Shown: positions 18,312 through 28,349, numbered from the stretch's first letter. The stretch is DNA of 64,000 bases from Saprospiraceae bacterium (GCA_028280415.1 JANQLV010000043.1:1-64000), one strand, 5' to 3'. Notes: generated by a model not told the origin, from the letters alone. Made by a program: numbers and translations.

Positions 18312-18661
18312 AAAAATCAAATTTAATCTTATACATGAACGAAGCGACAAACCGCTTTTATTGAGGCATTAGCGGATTGCCAATGATACTTCATTCATTG
18401 TTTTAAGTTTTTATTTTAATTCCAACCGAAACTTACCATTGTCAGCTGGCAAGGACTGCAGGAGCATTGTTTTCCGAATCCCTTATCGCTGATCGAGCAC
18501 CTTGTTATAAGCTTAGATTCCCAAAAACCAATTATCTGATGTCATCAGGCATCACTGTCATTGTATTGCACAAACCAATTGAAACAATATGAAGACGGAA
18601 ATAAGTTAGAAAAAGTATCCTGTATGGACAGACATTTAAAATGGTAGGTAATCTCGGAACT

Positions 18662-19768
18662 ATGAACAGAACTTTACTAATTACATTTTTAATTTTTTAC
18701 ACTTTCACCACAAAGGCACAAGACCCTTCTTTTTCCCAGTTTTATGCCAGCCGAATTTACTTAAATCCAGCATTTACCGGTATAGAAAACGGGATTAGTT
18801 TTGCAGGGGTTTCACGTATGCAATGGGCAAATGTAGATCGTGGATTCAAGACTTATATTGCGAGTGTAGAAATTCAGGAACCCTTTTTAAGAAGTGGATT
18901 TGGTTTGAGTTTGTACCATGATACTCAAGGGATTATGCAACTCAACACGAATGGAATTTCCCTTTCTTATGCCTATCATATTCCTTTGGATGCGCATAAT
19001 CTGCATATCGGAATTCAGGGACACTGGATGCAAAAAAGCGTGGATTGGGATAAAATCATATTCTCGGATGAACTCGATCCGGTGTTTGGAGATATCAACC
19101 CAACTACAGCCGTTCCACTCCTGGACAGGATAAGCTATACCGATTTTGACTTTGGCATTATCTGGCGATTCGAAAAAGATATGAAAATCGGAAAGCTGTA
19201 CGCCCGGGATACCCGAACCAGTATAGGCTTGAGTTTGCATCACCTCCCCTATCTGTTTTTGGATAATACCGGTAATGAATCTTTTCAGAATCTCGGTACA
19301 CAAACCAGTCCCAGGTTAACCTTACATGCGGGCTCGGTCATTCCTTTGACTTTTTTTAATGGTAGAAAAAACAAAGTTTCTATTTCTCCGAATATCAAAA
19401 TCGATTTTCAGGGAGAAAGGTTTTTTGCACCCCGTCAGCATTTACAAGTTTTCACGTACGGGCTTTACCTGCTTTACGATGGAATTTATATTGGCGCTTT
19501 TTATCAAAACAAACATGCACTTCCTCAATTTAAGGATACTAATGCTTTCATTTTTGCCCTCGGAGCTTACCTGAAAAACCAGGGTAAAGAAAACCGGAAT
19601 TTATTCATCGGTATCAGCTATGATGCCAATACTACCGGAGTCGGCCCAAGAGCAGGTGGGGTTTATGAAGTAGCTATGCGCTGGAATATGGCCGCAAGTG
19701 GAAAGGTAAACGGAAAATCGGGTAAAAAACGATCCAGACGCATTCTGGATTGCTATAATTTTTTCTAA
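18662..19768 (+). CDS. PorP/SprF family T9SS-associated outer-membrane protein
   Basis: A 368-residue predicted beta-barrel. A signal peptide (MNRTLLITFL... ending FTTKAQ) precedes the family N-terminus DPSFSQFYASRIYLNPAFTG, which is diagnostic of PorP/SprF. Members cooperate with T9SS to export or anchor large type B cargo; SprF serves the gliding adhesin SprB. Here it lies 87 bp upstream of a giant type B cargo gene on the same strand, repeating the sprF-sprB arrangement, so it is probably the partner of that protein. I chose ATG 18662; an in-frame ATG at 18641 would add seven residues before the signal peptide. The C-terminus is rich in Lys and Arg and ends with CYNFF. Confidence 0.92.
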   Translation: MNRTLLITFLIFYTFTTKAQDPSFSQFYASRIYLNPAFTGIENGISFAGVSRMQWANVDRGFKTYIASVEIQEPFLRSGFGLSLYHDTQGIMQLNTNGISLSYAYHIPLDAHNLHIGIQGHWMQKSVDWDKIIFSDELDPVFGDINPTTAVPLLDRISYTDFDFGIIWRFEKDMKIGKLYARDTRTSIGLSLHHLPYLFLDNTGNESFQNLGTQTSPRLTLHAGSVIPLTFFNGRKNKVSISPNIKIDFQGERFFAPRQHLQVFTYGLYLLYDGIYIGAFYQNKHALPQFKDTNAFIFALGAYLKNQGKENRNLFIGISYDANTTGVGPRAGGVYEVAMRWNMAASGKVNGKSGKKRSRRILDCYNFF

Positions 19769-19855
19769 TCAAAAATCCCTTACACATGAGACACTAGAAT
19801 AATAATTACACTCAAACCATCTTCATGAACATAACTTAAACAAAATCGACATGCT

Positions 19856-22800
19856 ATGAACTCGGTCAATCTTATAAAATCAACGGGCAGGGAGTCGATC
19901 AAGACAGTGAATACACTGAAACATTTAATACTTCTTGCAATTTTCACCTTTAGCGGATCGCTACTAAGAGGACAATGCGATTTCAATTTTTCTCCATCTA
20001 CTCCCTGTAGCGGTGATCCGGTAATATTTACCACTGTATCCAATGAGCCGGGCTTTGCCTGGGATTTTAACAATGATGGAATTATTGATACTGTGGGGAA
20101 TGAAGTTGCTTATACATTCCCTGCAAGCAATACCGACGAAGAACAAACTATAAATCTCTATCAAGACAGTATAATTTGTAATACATCAAGTATATCATTA
20201 CTTGCCACAGCCGATGCATCTATTGGAGTAGTTCCCGGAACCGGAAATATTACCGGAAATCAGATTAGCACTTGCAGCGGAACTGCTGAAGTAAGCTTAT
20301 CTATCTTTAACGCCTCTACTACTTTTGTAAACAACCAATCTTACACTATAGACTGGGGGGACGGAACAATCGAAAACTATGACAATTCCTCCTTTTCAAA
20401 TACCGGTTTTATAACGCATACTTATAATGGTTTTGGCTATTATAACTTGCAAGTGACCGTCACCGGCGTCAATGGCTGTGTTAGCGTTGAAAATTATAGT
20501 TTTTATAATGGCAGCAATCCCAGTGTTGGTTTAGCCAATCCTGGTAACACAGTTGGATTGTGTATTCCATCCACAATCACCTTCCCCATAACCAATACGG
20601 AAAACAATCCCGCCGGTACGGTTTATTTTATTTATGTGAGTGGCGAAGAAGTTGCTTCTTTTACCCAGGATAATATTCCTTCTGCTTTTACGTATACCTT
20701 TACGGAAACTTCCTGTGGCCTGAGTACTTCAACCGGGAATTACCAAAACGCTTATGATGTACAAATCGAGGCAATCAATCCATGTGCCTCTTCTCAAGCG
20801 ACCATTGAGCCGATCGAACTGAGTGCGCCTCCGGACTTATCCATGATGATTAGCGATACTTTTCCCTGTTTGGGTTCCAGTACCTATATCACTAATACCT
20901 CCGAAACGTTCGAAGTACAAAATGGAAATTGCTTTAGCAATCTGGAAGCCAGTTGGTCGATCAGTCCTGGAGTTTCCGGAATTGACTGGAATATCCTCGA
21001 CGGCAATTTATTCAGTGCCAACGAACTGGAGATAGAATTTTTAATCGATGGAACTTATACGGTTGTTATGACGATCAACAGTGAAGATTGCGGATCAGAC
21101 AGCATCGTTCAGATTATAAATACGGTCAACGAGGGGATTGCCGGTGCGGAGATTGAATTGATCGATATCGATGGAAATCCAAATGAAGCCGCTTGCCTTC
21201 CCACTATTATTAATTTCACCAACCTTTCACAAGGAACCGATCTCAGTTGGTACTGGTATATCAACCCAATAGAAGGTTTTGAGTTTATCGACTCTACAAG
21301 CTTCCAGACAATTGATGCCAGTGTACAGTTTAGCGAACCCGGTATATACGAAGTCATTCTTTTTGCAACCAATGCTTGTAGTACCGTTACCTGGGATACC
21401 GCAATCGCGATTAGTGATTTGCCGGAAATTTATTTACTGGAGACACCGGATTTTTGTGAAGAAGCTACGCTAAACTTTGGAGGTGCAGAGGTTTACTTTA
21501 ATGATAACGAAAGTGAAATCACAAATTATTACTGGCATTTTCCGGGAGCAAATCCCGATTTTTCCACTGATAAAAGACCCCAAGGGATTTATTATGATAC
21601 CCCCGGTGAGTACATTATCACCGTCGAAGCTACCAATAGCTGTGGTACAGATATATTGACCGATACTTTTAATGTTCTTCAACCTGATGCGCTCGCACTC
21701 AGTACTGATACGACAGTCTGTGTCGACGCATCGGGATTTTTATTGTCCGCCGATCCGGATGGAGGCATATGGTCGGGAAGTGGTGTTAGCCCGGGTGGAT
21801 GGTTTGATCCCTCAATAGCAGAGGTCGGCGCTCATGAACTTACTTACGAATACGGGGGAGCAGCTTGTCCCCTGGAAGGTTCGATTACAGTTATTGTCGA
21901 AGACTTGCCCACCGTTGATGCCGGGCCAAATCAATCGGTTTGTGAAAACGATGCTGCGTTTTTTATTAGCGGCGGAAGTCCTGAAAATGGCGTGTGGACA
22001 TCCATTAATGGCGGTATTATCATCGGAAATAGTGTTTTTGATCCACAGCAATCCGGGCCGGGTATTTATACTCTAACTTACCAATACACCGATTATAATA
22101 ATTGCGAAAATTATGATGAAAAAATAATTATTGTCAATGAGCTTCCGGAAGTGGAAGCCGGGATTGATCGTGCAATTTGCGATAATCCTTACGATATACA
22201 GTTATCAGGAAATTACCCTCCTGGTGGAACCTGGTCCGGAGTAGGTGTTACTTCGGAAGGGCTTTTCAATGTATCCAATACTCCCGGACTCGGTTCTTAT
22301 GAATTAATTTACAGTTATACTGATCCAAATACTGGCTGTTCCAATTCCGATTTCATTACTATATCTGTCATTGAAAATCCAATGGCAGAAGCAGGTATTG
22401 ATCAAAGTGTTTGTATAGATGATGAATTAATAGAGTTAAATAGTGGAAGTCCGGCGGGTGGAGTCTGGAGTGGCCCCGGGGTCAACTCCGCCGCCGGAAT
22501 CTTTGATCCTCAGGCAGCCGGGACCGGGATACATACCCTTGAATATACTTTCGGAGAAGGTATATGCGCCACTTCGGATCAAATGGTTATTTACGTAGAA
22601 TCTTTGCCGGAAATCAGTGTCATGGAAGAAGCCGAATTATGCGAAGATGCTGCCATTTTCAGTCTTGGTCAGGCTACGCCAACGGGAGGTATCTGGCAAG
22701 GCCCCGGTATACAGGGAAATAATTTTAATGTACAAATAGCGGGAGTAGGCACGCATATTTTGACCTACTATTATACAAATCCTATGACTGGTTGTAGTAA

Positions 22801-25800
22801 TAATGAAAGTATTGAAATGCAGGTACATCCGATACCTTTTATTACTGTTTCGGATACTTTCTATTGTAATACTCCCGGAACTGTTAACCTCCCTTTTGCA
22901 ACTCCTCCAAACGGCAGCTGGTCCGGACCGGGTGTCATTAACGGATTATTCGATCCGCAGCTCGCCGGAGGAGTCGGGGTATACGACCTGGCTTATACTT
23001 TTTCCAATACACTTAATTGTGAAAGTACAAGCAATATTCAGGTGACTGTTTTAGCTCCCCCTTCAATCGAAGCGGGCCCTAATGATACCCTTTGTATAGA
23101 TCAGGGAATTTTTCAACTGCAAGACTTTTCACCCTATGGAGCGATCTGGAGCGGCCCCGGAATTATCGATTCAATTAATGGCATCTTCGATCCGCAGCAG
23201 GCTGGTGGTGGTACGCATATCCTTTCCTTTAGTATTGGACTTGGTAACTGTCAGGTCGAAGATACCAAGCTCATAGAAATAATTGATCTGACCGATGCAG
23301 CATTGGGAGAAGGACTTGCACTATGTATTTCAGATGAACCAATTGAAGTAAATGTAAATGGCCCGGCTGGTGGCTATTGGGAAGGGCCGGGAATCACCAA
23401 CGCTCAAAGTGGAACTTTTGACCCAACTATAGCTGGTCCCGGAATACATACCCTTACCTATACCTATGTGAATGCCACCATAGGTTGTAATGCATTTATT
23501 GTAAAAGATGTTACGGTCCATGATATGCAAACACCGGAGATGGAGCTGCCGACTGCGGGCTGCCAGTATGAAACCATGCAACTGATCAATCATTCTCCAC
23601 CTGATTATTCAGTAACCTGGGGTTTTGGAGATGGAAACAGCTCCACGGATTTTGAACCCATTCACATCTATGAACATACAGGAACCTATACGATAAGCCT
23701 GATTGCGGAAAATGTTTATGGCTGCATGGATTCCAGCAGTCAGGAGATATTAATAACAGAAGCACCACAAGCAGATTTTGAACTGGCAGCGGCTGAAGGC
23801 TGTGCCCCGCTTGAAGTCAGTTTTACAAACCAATCAAGTGGTTTTGATGTTGATTTTGTATGGAATTTTGGCAACGGCGTCACGAGTGATGAATTAAATC
23901 CGGGACTGGTAACCTTTCAGCAAGGTATCAATGATACAACCTACTATATTAGTCTGGCAGCCAGTAATGTCTGTGGTACTAATCATCATCTGGACTCGGT
24001 TTTAGTTCATCCTCAACCCGTCGCAGAATTCGGTATTTCCCCCGAATCCAATTGCACACCGGTAATCGCAAATTTTGCTAACGTTAGTACCGGGAGTGGC
24101 AGCGATTTTTTCTGGGATTTTGGCAATGGAAATACTTCAATGGATTCCCTCCCTTTCCCGCAAACCTATTATGCCGATACCATTACCCTGTACTACACGA
24201 TTAGTCTAACGGCGAGCAATCAATGCGGAATCAGCACGGCCACTCAGGAATTGGCAGTAGACCCTGCGGATGTTCAATCATTCTTTACACCTTCGGTTAC
24301 GGAAGGCTGTGAGCCTTTGACTATCGATTTCTCGGATTATTCTACTCCCGGAGCAAATATAGACTGGATATTTGGAGATGGAAACTCTTCAACCCTCGCA
24401 AATCCGGTACATACTTTTGAAGAAGCGGGCACCTATACTGTCATTCAATATGCCAGCAGCGTCTGTGGTTATGACAGTACAACCGTGGAAATAAACGTTT
24501 ATCCAATACCGGAAGTGGCCTTTGAACATATCCCGATTGTTTGTATGGGAGAACCGGTAATTTTCAACAATCTTTCCATTGGGACAACCGGCCATTTTTG
24601 GGATTTTGGAGAAGGTGGCAGTTCTGAATTGAATAATCCCGAATACCTATTCAACGAGCCCGGAACTTTTACGGTAACACTGGTCGGACTTTCTGCTTTC
24701 AATCAATGTCCCAATACTTATCAAAGTCAAATCACTGTTTTGGATGCTCCAACTGCTGCTTTCGAAGTTCCTGAACAACAAGGTTGCCTGCCACTCCATA
24801 TCGATTTGATCAATAGCTCCGAAGGAGGTGCATTTTTTGAATGGGACTTCGGCGACGGAAATTCCTCCATTTTAGAAAATCCGACACATATATATTACGA
24901 ACCGGGTTCTTACCCTATTGAATTAAGAGTAACTGATATTAATGGCTGTTTCAGTGATACCATCGCTTCCAGCATCATTGTTCATCCCAATCCTGAAATT
25001 GATTTTGAATATGTTCGTGAGGCATTCTGTGGTTTGCCCGCAGGTATTCAGTTCCAGAATCAAACCCTTGGAGCCAGCGGTTTTTTATGGGATTTCGGTG
25101 ATGGAACTCAATCTTTCCTGAATAGCCCTGCACATACTTATTTTGAAGATGGTGATTATAAGGTAAATTTAGTCGTTTCTACTCCTTTTGGATGTGTAGA
25201 TTCACTAGAAAAAGACTTGGGAATCTACCCACAGCCCATAGCTGATTTTGAAATCACTACACAAACAGGCTGTAGTCCTCTACAGGTATTTTTCAACAAT
25301 GAATCTGATCAGGCTAATAGTTATTACTGGAATTTTGGAGATGGTCATTATTCAACGGAACAAAGTCCGCTGCACACTTTTGCAGAAGCAGGCAGTTATG
25401 ACATACAACTAATTGTGGCGAATGATGAAGTTTGTTTTGATACTATCCAGCTCAATGATTTGGTAGAAGTTTCTCAAAACCCTTTCGCCAGTTTTGAGGT
25501 GATTGAAAATCAAAATGGAAGTTTTCAGTTTGTTAACCAATCCAGTTATGCAGATTATTATTTCTGGGATTTCAGTGATGGTACAGTAGCCGAAGATATG
25601 AATCCCAGCCATCGCTTTCTGACTAATGGAGCGAAACAGGTTTACCTGGAAGCCAGTTCGGAAAATGGTTGCACAGATGATACACTGATCACCATTACCC
25701 CTACTTTCATGAAAGCTTTATATATCCCAAATGGACTCTCTCCGGAACAAGGCATCGGTGAAGTAAGAGTATTTAAGCCGAAAGGCGTGGGACTTAAAGA

Positions 25801-26032
25801 ATACCGCATCCAAGTTTTTTCTTCCTACGGGCAATTGATATGGGAATCTACTGCCTTAAAAGATGGTCAACCTTCCGAGGCCTGGGACGGGCGCATGGGG
25901 GGGACAATCCTACCACAGGATGTATACGTCTGGAAAGCTTCGGCGATTTTCGAAGATGGTTCTGCCTGGCGGGGAATGGAAGATGATAATGGAGGATTTA
26001 AAACAATGGGAAGCCTGATCCTGCTGAGATAG
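19856..26032 (+). CDS. Giant PKD-repeat surface protein with type B T9SS sorting domain
   Basis: A 2058-residue secreted protein. Its signal sequence lies in an extended N-terminus and ends LLRGQ. An N-terminal PKD-like region contains GFAWDFNNDGIIDT. Eight tandem modules of ~75 residues follow (~618-1226), with WSGPGV, GIFDPQ and TGIHTLEYTF-type cores. Then come nine PKD domains (~1235-1950) with WDFGDGNSS-type motifs. The last ~105 residues form a type B sorting domain (YIPNGLSPEQGIG, SSYGQLIW, TILPQDVYVWKASAIF). The likely role is adhesion or gliding at the cell surface, inferred from architecture and from the PorP/SprF gene just upstream. No catalytic motif was seen. A terminator follows. 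Confidence 0.92.
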   Translation: MNSVNLIKSTGRESIKTVNTLKHLILLAIFTFSGSLLRGQCDFNFSPSTPCSGDPVIFTTVSNEPGFAWDFNNDGIIDTVGNEVAYTFPASNTDEEQTINLYQDSIICNTSSISLLATADASIGVVPGTGNITGNQISTCSGTAEVSLSIFNASTTFVNNQSYTIDWGDGTIENYDNSSFSNTGFITHTYNGFGYYNLQVTVTGVNGCVSVENYSFYNGSNPSVGLANPGNTVGLCIPSTITFPITNTENNPAGTVYFIYVSGEEVASFTQDNIPSAFTYTFTETSCGLSTSTGNYQNAYDVQIEAINPCASSQATIEPIELSAPPDLSMMISDTFPCLGSSTYITNTSETFEVQNGNCFSNLEASWSISPGVSGIDWNILDGNLFSANELEIEFLIDGTYTVVMTINSEDCGSDSIVQIINTVNEGIAGAEIELIDIDGNPNEAACLPTIINFTNLSQGTDLSWYWYINPIEGFEFIDSTSFQTIDASVQFSEPGIYEVILFATNACSTVTWDTAIAISDLPEIYLLETPDFCEEATLNFGGAEVYFNDNESEITNYYWHFPGANPDFSTDKRPQGIYYDTPGEYIITVEATNSCGTDILTDTFNVLQPDALALSTDTTVCVDASGFLLSADPDGGIWSGSGVSPGGWFDPSIAEVGAHELTYEYGGAACPLEGSITVIVEDLPTVDAGPNQSVCENDAAFFISGGSPENGVWTSINGGIIIGNSVFDPQQSGPGIYTLTYQYTDYNNCENYDEKIIIVNELPEVEAGIDRAICDNPYDIQLSGNYPPGGTWSGVGVTSEGLFNVSNTPGLGSYELIYSYTDPNTGCSNSDFITISVIENPMAEAGIDQSVCIDDELIELNSGSPAGGVWSGPGVNSAAGIFDPQAAGTGIHTLEYTFGEGICATSDQMVIYVESLPEISVMEEAELCEDAAIFSLGQATPTGGIWQGPGIQGNNFNVQIAGVGTHILTYYYTNPMTGCSNNESIEMQVHPIPFITVSDTFYCNTPGTVNLPFATPPNGSWSGPGVINGLFDPQLAGGVGVYDLAYTFSNTLNCESTSNIQVTVLAPPSIEAGPNDTLCIDQGIFQLQDFSPYGAIWSGPGIIDSINGIFDPQQAGGGTHILSFSIGLGNCQVEDTKLIEIIDLTDAALGEGLALCISDEPIEVNVNGPAGGYWEGPGITNAQSGTFDPTIAGPGIHTLTYTYVNATIGCNAFIVKDVTVHDMQTPEMELPTAGCQYETMQLINHSPPDYSVTWGFGDGNSSTDFEPIHIYEHTGTYTISLIAENVYGCMDSSSQEILITEAPQADFELAAAEGCAPLEVSFTNQSSGFDVDFVWNFGNGVTSDELNPGLVTFQQGINDTTYYISLAASNVCGTNHHLDSVLVHPQPVAEFGISPESNCTPVIANFANVSTGSGSDFFWDFGNGNTSMDSLPFPQTYYADTITLYYTISLTASNQCGISTATQELAVDPADVQSFFTPSVTEGCEPLTIDFSDYSTPGANIDWIFGDGNSSTLANPVHTFEEAGTYTVIQYASSVCGYDSTTVEINVYPIPEVAFEHIPIVCMGEPVIFNNLSIGTTGHFWDFGEGGSSELNNPEYLFNEPGTFTVTLVGLSAFNQCPNTYQSQITVLDAPTAAFEVPEQQGCLPLHIDLINSSEGGAFFEWDFGDGNSSILENPTHIYYEPGSYPIELRVTDINGCFSDTIASSIIVHPNPEIDFEYVREAFCGLPAGIQFQNQTLGASGFLWDFGDGTQSFLNSPAHTYFEDGDYKVNLVVSTPFGCVDSLEKDLGIYPQPIADFEITTQTGCSPLQVFFNNESDQANSYYWNFGDGHYSTEQSPLHTFAEAGSYDIQLIVANDEVCFDTIQLNDLVEVSQNPFASFEVIENQNGSFQFVNQSSYADYYFWDFSDGTVAEDMNPSHRFLTNGAKQVYLEASSENGCTDDTLITITPTFMKALYIPNGLSPEQGIGEVRVFKPKGVGLKEYRIQVFSSYGQLIWESTALKDGQPSEAWDGRMGGTILPQDVYVWKASAIFEDGSAWRGMEDDNGGFKTMGSLILLR
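21709..23535 (+). repeat. Eight ~75-aa tandem modules inside the PKD protein
   Basis: Eight consecutive protein modules share a layout: Cys near the start, then a GG-W-SGPG motif, FDP plus AG-G, a H-L-Y strand, and a second Cys. They differ strongly at DNA level, so this is an old expansion, unlike the near-identical array at the left edge. Confidence 0.85.
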
Positions 26033-26124
26033 ATATTATATATCCGGCAGGCGGAAACGCTTATATAGCTGGAATGATTAGAGCATTTAAAGAGCGTTAA
26101 TTCGGCTGGTTTTATACATGTTAA

Positions 26125-26154
26125 GGGGACTGATCATGATCGGTCCCTCTTTTA
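26125..26154 (+). terminator. Terminator after the giant PKD gene
   Basis: GGGACTGATC (26126-26135) pairs with GATCGGTCCC (26138-26147), with one G-U pair, followed by TCTTTT. The closing loop is tight, so the top of the stem probably opens. Confidence 0.65.
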
Positions 26155-26196
26155 ATGCCCCGGAACAAGTCTTTACAGATCAGGTTTAAAGCCATT

Positions 26197-26230
26197 AAAA
26201 AAGCCATTCCGAAACTTCAGAATGGCTTTT
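26197..26230 (-). terminator. Terminator of the small beta-barrel gene
   Basis: GCCATTC (26203-26209) pairs with GAATGGC (26220-26226), extended by flanking A/T pairs. On the minus strand the stem is followed by TTTTTT. It can also act on the plus strand. Confidence 0.8.
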
Positions 26231-26255
26231 CAATAAAATTAGTTTTAGTTCTTAA

Positions 26256-26837
26256 TTACTTACCACCGAAACGGTAACCAACTCCTAGTTTTCCAGCAAA
26301 CATGATGTCTGGCCAGTCTACAGTAAATTGATCACCAGAACCGTCTTCGAAGCTAGTGTTGTCGATAAAAGCACGACCAGCACCGAATCCGATATCAAAT
26401 ACAAATCCTCCGTCAGAAACGACTTTGTAGCCAATTCCAAAACCACCACCAACACGAGTTTGAGAGTAGTCAACGAATAAATCAGCATCATTTCCTTCCC
26501 AGTTATAGCTTCTGGAAACAAATCTCAACCAAGCATCAATATAGAATTTATCAGCTCCGTTGTTTGGATTGAAGTAATACTTACCAAAAACTGTAATTGG
26601 TAAACCAAAATACTTTGATTCAGCATCGTTGAAAGCAGCATCGTCAGAACCAGTAGCAATACCGATTGTTCCTTCAATACTAAGATTTTCAGAAAGGACA
26701 AAATCAGCTCCTACGTTCAAATCTCCGAATAACAATCCAATGGGATTAATCGTTACGTCAATTTGAGCGTTTGATTTGTTTACAAAAGAAAATGCCGACA
26801 GGCATAGTAGAAGTGCGAATAATTTGAAAGTTTTCAT
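26256..26837 (-). CDS. Small outer-membrane beta-barrel protein
   Basis: A 193-residue secreted protein. The signal peptide is MKTFKLFALLLCLSAFSFV with cleavage after KSNAQ. The mature part has alternating hydrophobic strands rich in Gly and aromatics (VGGGFGIGYKVV, VFDIGFGAGRAF) and ends with LGVGYRFGGK. This is typical of 8-stranded barrels such as DUF3575/OmpA-like N-domains. I chose ATG 26837, where the signal peptide begins and which sits ~40 nt below a well-matched promoter; an in-frame ATG at 26906 would overlap the promoter. Function unknown; the family cannot be fixed from sequence alone. Confidence 0.8.
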   Translation of the reverse strand: MKTFKLFALLLCLSAFSFVNKSNAQIDVTINPIGLLFGDLNVGADFVLSENLSIEGTIGIATGSDDAAFNDAESKYFGLPITVFGKYYFNPNNGADKFYIDAWLRFVSRSYNWEGNDADLFVDYSQTRVGGGFGIGYKVVSDGGFVFDIGFGAGRAFIDNTSFEDGSGDQFTVDWPDIMFAGKLGVGYRFGGK

Positions 26838-27234
26838 AATTAAAATGATTGGTTTTTTTAGTGTAAAATAAGGCTCAAATATAGTATAGTTATATAGAAC
26901 CAACAATTTATTAACACAATTTTTATATAATTTAAGTAAACATTAATCCCTATAGATTGTTTTTTATAACCGCTTTCAGCCAATTATTTTCATTTTTTTT
27001 TCTTTAGAGCTTATTGACATTGCACCTGAGTAATGAAATCAGGGTTTTACCGTGCTTCAATACAAATAATCGATGTCAGAGATTGCATTTCGATACGGGT
27101 ATCTGTCAACCATGCATTGATCGGTGCTTAAATGTTAAGAACAAGGATAAAATGGAGTAAATGGCCTATTTTCTTTGTTTATATAAGTATCTTTTGATGT
27201 CGTTATATGCTTAAACACTATAAGTACTAAGTTC
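26838..27234. other. Divergent intergenic region
   Basis: Contains the minus-strand promoter at 26876-26906. No convincing plus-strand promoter for the gene at 27235, and no RNA gene, was seen. Confidence 0.5.
26876..26906 (-). promoter_or_regulatory. Bacteroidota-type promoter for the beta-barrel gene
   Basis: On the minus strand TTG (26906-26904, in TTGTTG), a 20-nt spacer and TATATTTG (26883-26876) lie ~40 nt upstream of the ATG at 26837. Confidence 0.65.
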
Positions 27235-27813
27235 ATGGATTTACCACATAGATGGATTCTGTTGTTATTTGTATTGATTGGCTTTCAGGTGAATGCACAA
27301 GTTGCATTACCAAAGGAGATGAGTAAAAAAATGGAAAGGATGGGGCTGAATATAGCTGTACCTGCGGAAAAAATCTTCAAACATAAAAGGATCAGGCTCA
27401 ATGATTATATGATTGCAGACTATATTATCCGCCTTCGCAAGAAAAAAGTCGAAATTCAATATAAGTTTATTCCTGAAACTGCAGCGCCTTTCGTACCTCC
27501 ACATGTTCAATATTTCAATTTGCTAAACTCACTTGCCAGTAACGATCCGGAAACATCTCTTATTGCGGTTCACAGTATAACTCAATACGCTCTGAGCAGC
27601 AATTACCATGCGGATTGGGGCAGTATTGCCTATTTTGAACCCAAAATATCCTTTAGCAGCTACAGATATGCCAAATTGGTCAGTTTGTACAAATCGGGAA
27701 AAGGAATGGTCTATATGCTCTTCTTATTCAACAAGCCAGAAGCAGATAATGATTTGAATTACTTTGAAGCTAAATTTGATCAGGAGTTTAATACAGAAAG
27801 GTCCAAAAAATAG
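27235..27813 (+). CDS. Secreted protein of unknown function
   Basis: A 192-residue protein I do not recognise. It has a signal peptide (WILLLFVLIGFQVNAQ) and a mature region that starts with basic helical sequence. The rest is mixed alpha/beta and contains ADYIIRLRKKKVEIQYKF and FEPKISFSSYRYAKLVSLYK. There are no cysteines and no catalytic motif. It is probably periplasmic, since no lipobox or sorting domain is present. A hairpin begins three bases after the stop and belongs to a repeated element. Confidence 0.7.
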   Translation: MDLPHRWILLLFVLIGFQVNAQVALPKEMSKKMERMGLNIAVPAEKIFKHKRIRLNDYMIADYIIRLRKKKVEIQYKFIPETAAPFVPPHVQYFNLLNSLASNDPETSLIAVHSITQYALSSNYHADWGSIAYFEPKISFSSYRYAKLVSLYKSGKGMVYMLFLFNKPEADNDLNYFEAKFDQEFNTERSKK

Positions 27814-28315
27814 GAAGTCGCGTACTCCTTTTGGAAACGCGACTCACTACAACAAATTATAATCCCATGAACATATCCGAATCAGTGGCCGGGCTTCTTC
27901 CGGCGAACAAATCTTGAAAAAGATTTGCTTGATCAACGCTTTTTATCTAACTTCACTCTTCAATTTCGCTAAGCGGATCGAAGCTGTTTATAGCGAGTCG
28001 TCTTGTTAGGATTGACGACTCACTATTAACAAATTATAATCCCATGAACATATATTCTAGTTTTTGTATCGCTTTCATTCAAGCGATTTTCCATCTTGCC
28101 TCCTTTATCTATCATTCACAATACAATAATACTATCATTATCTCCTAGAAAAAAATACATTTTGCCCTAATTGTGTATTTTTATTATCATTTATTTACAA
28201 TTAAAAAAATACAACTCATTGATTTTCAATTATTTAAAATATTTATAGATTATAGATTGTGAATATAATTTTCATAAAATATGAAATATAATCTTCATTT
28301 TATCCTGAAAAAGCA
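27814..28315. repeat. Hairpin-rich intergenic region with a duplicated hairpin-plus-36-bp block
   Basis: Two copies of a unit are present. The first is a stem AGTCGCGT/ACGCGACT (27816-27844) running into a block at 27841-27876. The second is a stem GAGTCGTC/GACGACTC (27995-28022) running into a block at 28017-28053. The two blocks share CACTA and AACAAATTATAATCCC plus ATGAACATAT. The stems differ in sequence but both end in GACT. Between them are a GCCGG/CCGGC hairpin (~27888-27904) and CAAATCTT/AAGATTTG (27908-27927). The remainder up to 28315 is AT-rich. Confidence 0.75.
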
Positions 28316-28349
28316 TAAAAAAAGGCACTTTTTCTTGTAAAAAGTGCCT
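28316..28349 (-). terminator. Terminator downstream of the subtilase gene
   Basis: AGGCACTTTTT (28323-28333) and AAAAAGTGCCT (28339-28349) form an 11-bp stem. On the minus strand it is followed by a run of T residues. Confidence 0.85.

Larger units (their letters stand above)
17795..18661. other. Long AT-rich region upstream of porP/sprF
   Basis: It contains a plus-strand promoter candidate at 18213-18244, an 8-bp stem-loop at 18289-18311 and a CTGATG/CATCAG stem near 18537-18549. This implies a structured untranslated leader of ~400 nt in front of the PorP/SprF gene. A 73-codon plus-strand ORF at 17801-18022 has no recognisable features. Confidence 0.5.

Noticed and set aside
18355-18400. 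Resemblance of GAGGCATT...CCAATG to the fbp hairpin at 6785
   Set aside because: Only short shared words, and the second arm is not complementary, so no repeat family can be claimed.
27867-28143. Two tiny ORFs starting in the repeated ATGAACATAT block
   Set aside because: One stops after 16 codons and the other after 34, with unrelated sequence; the shared ATG is explained by the DNA repeat.
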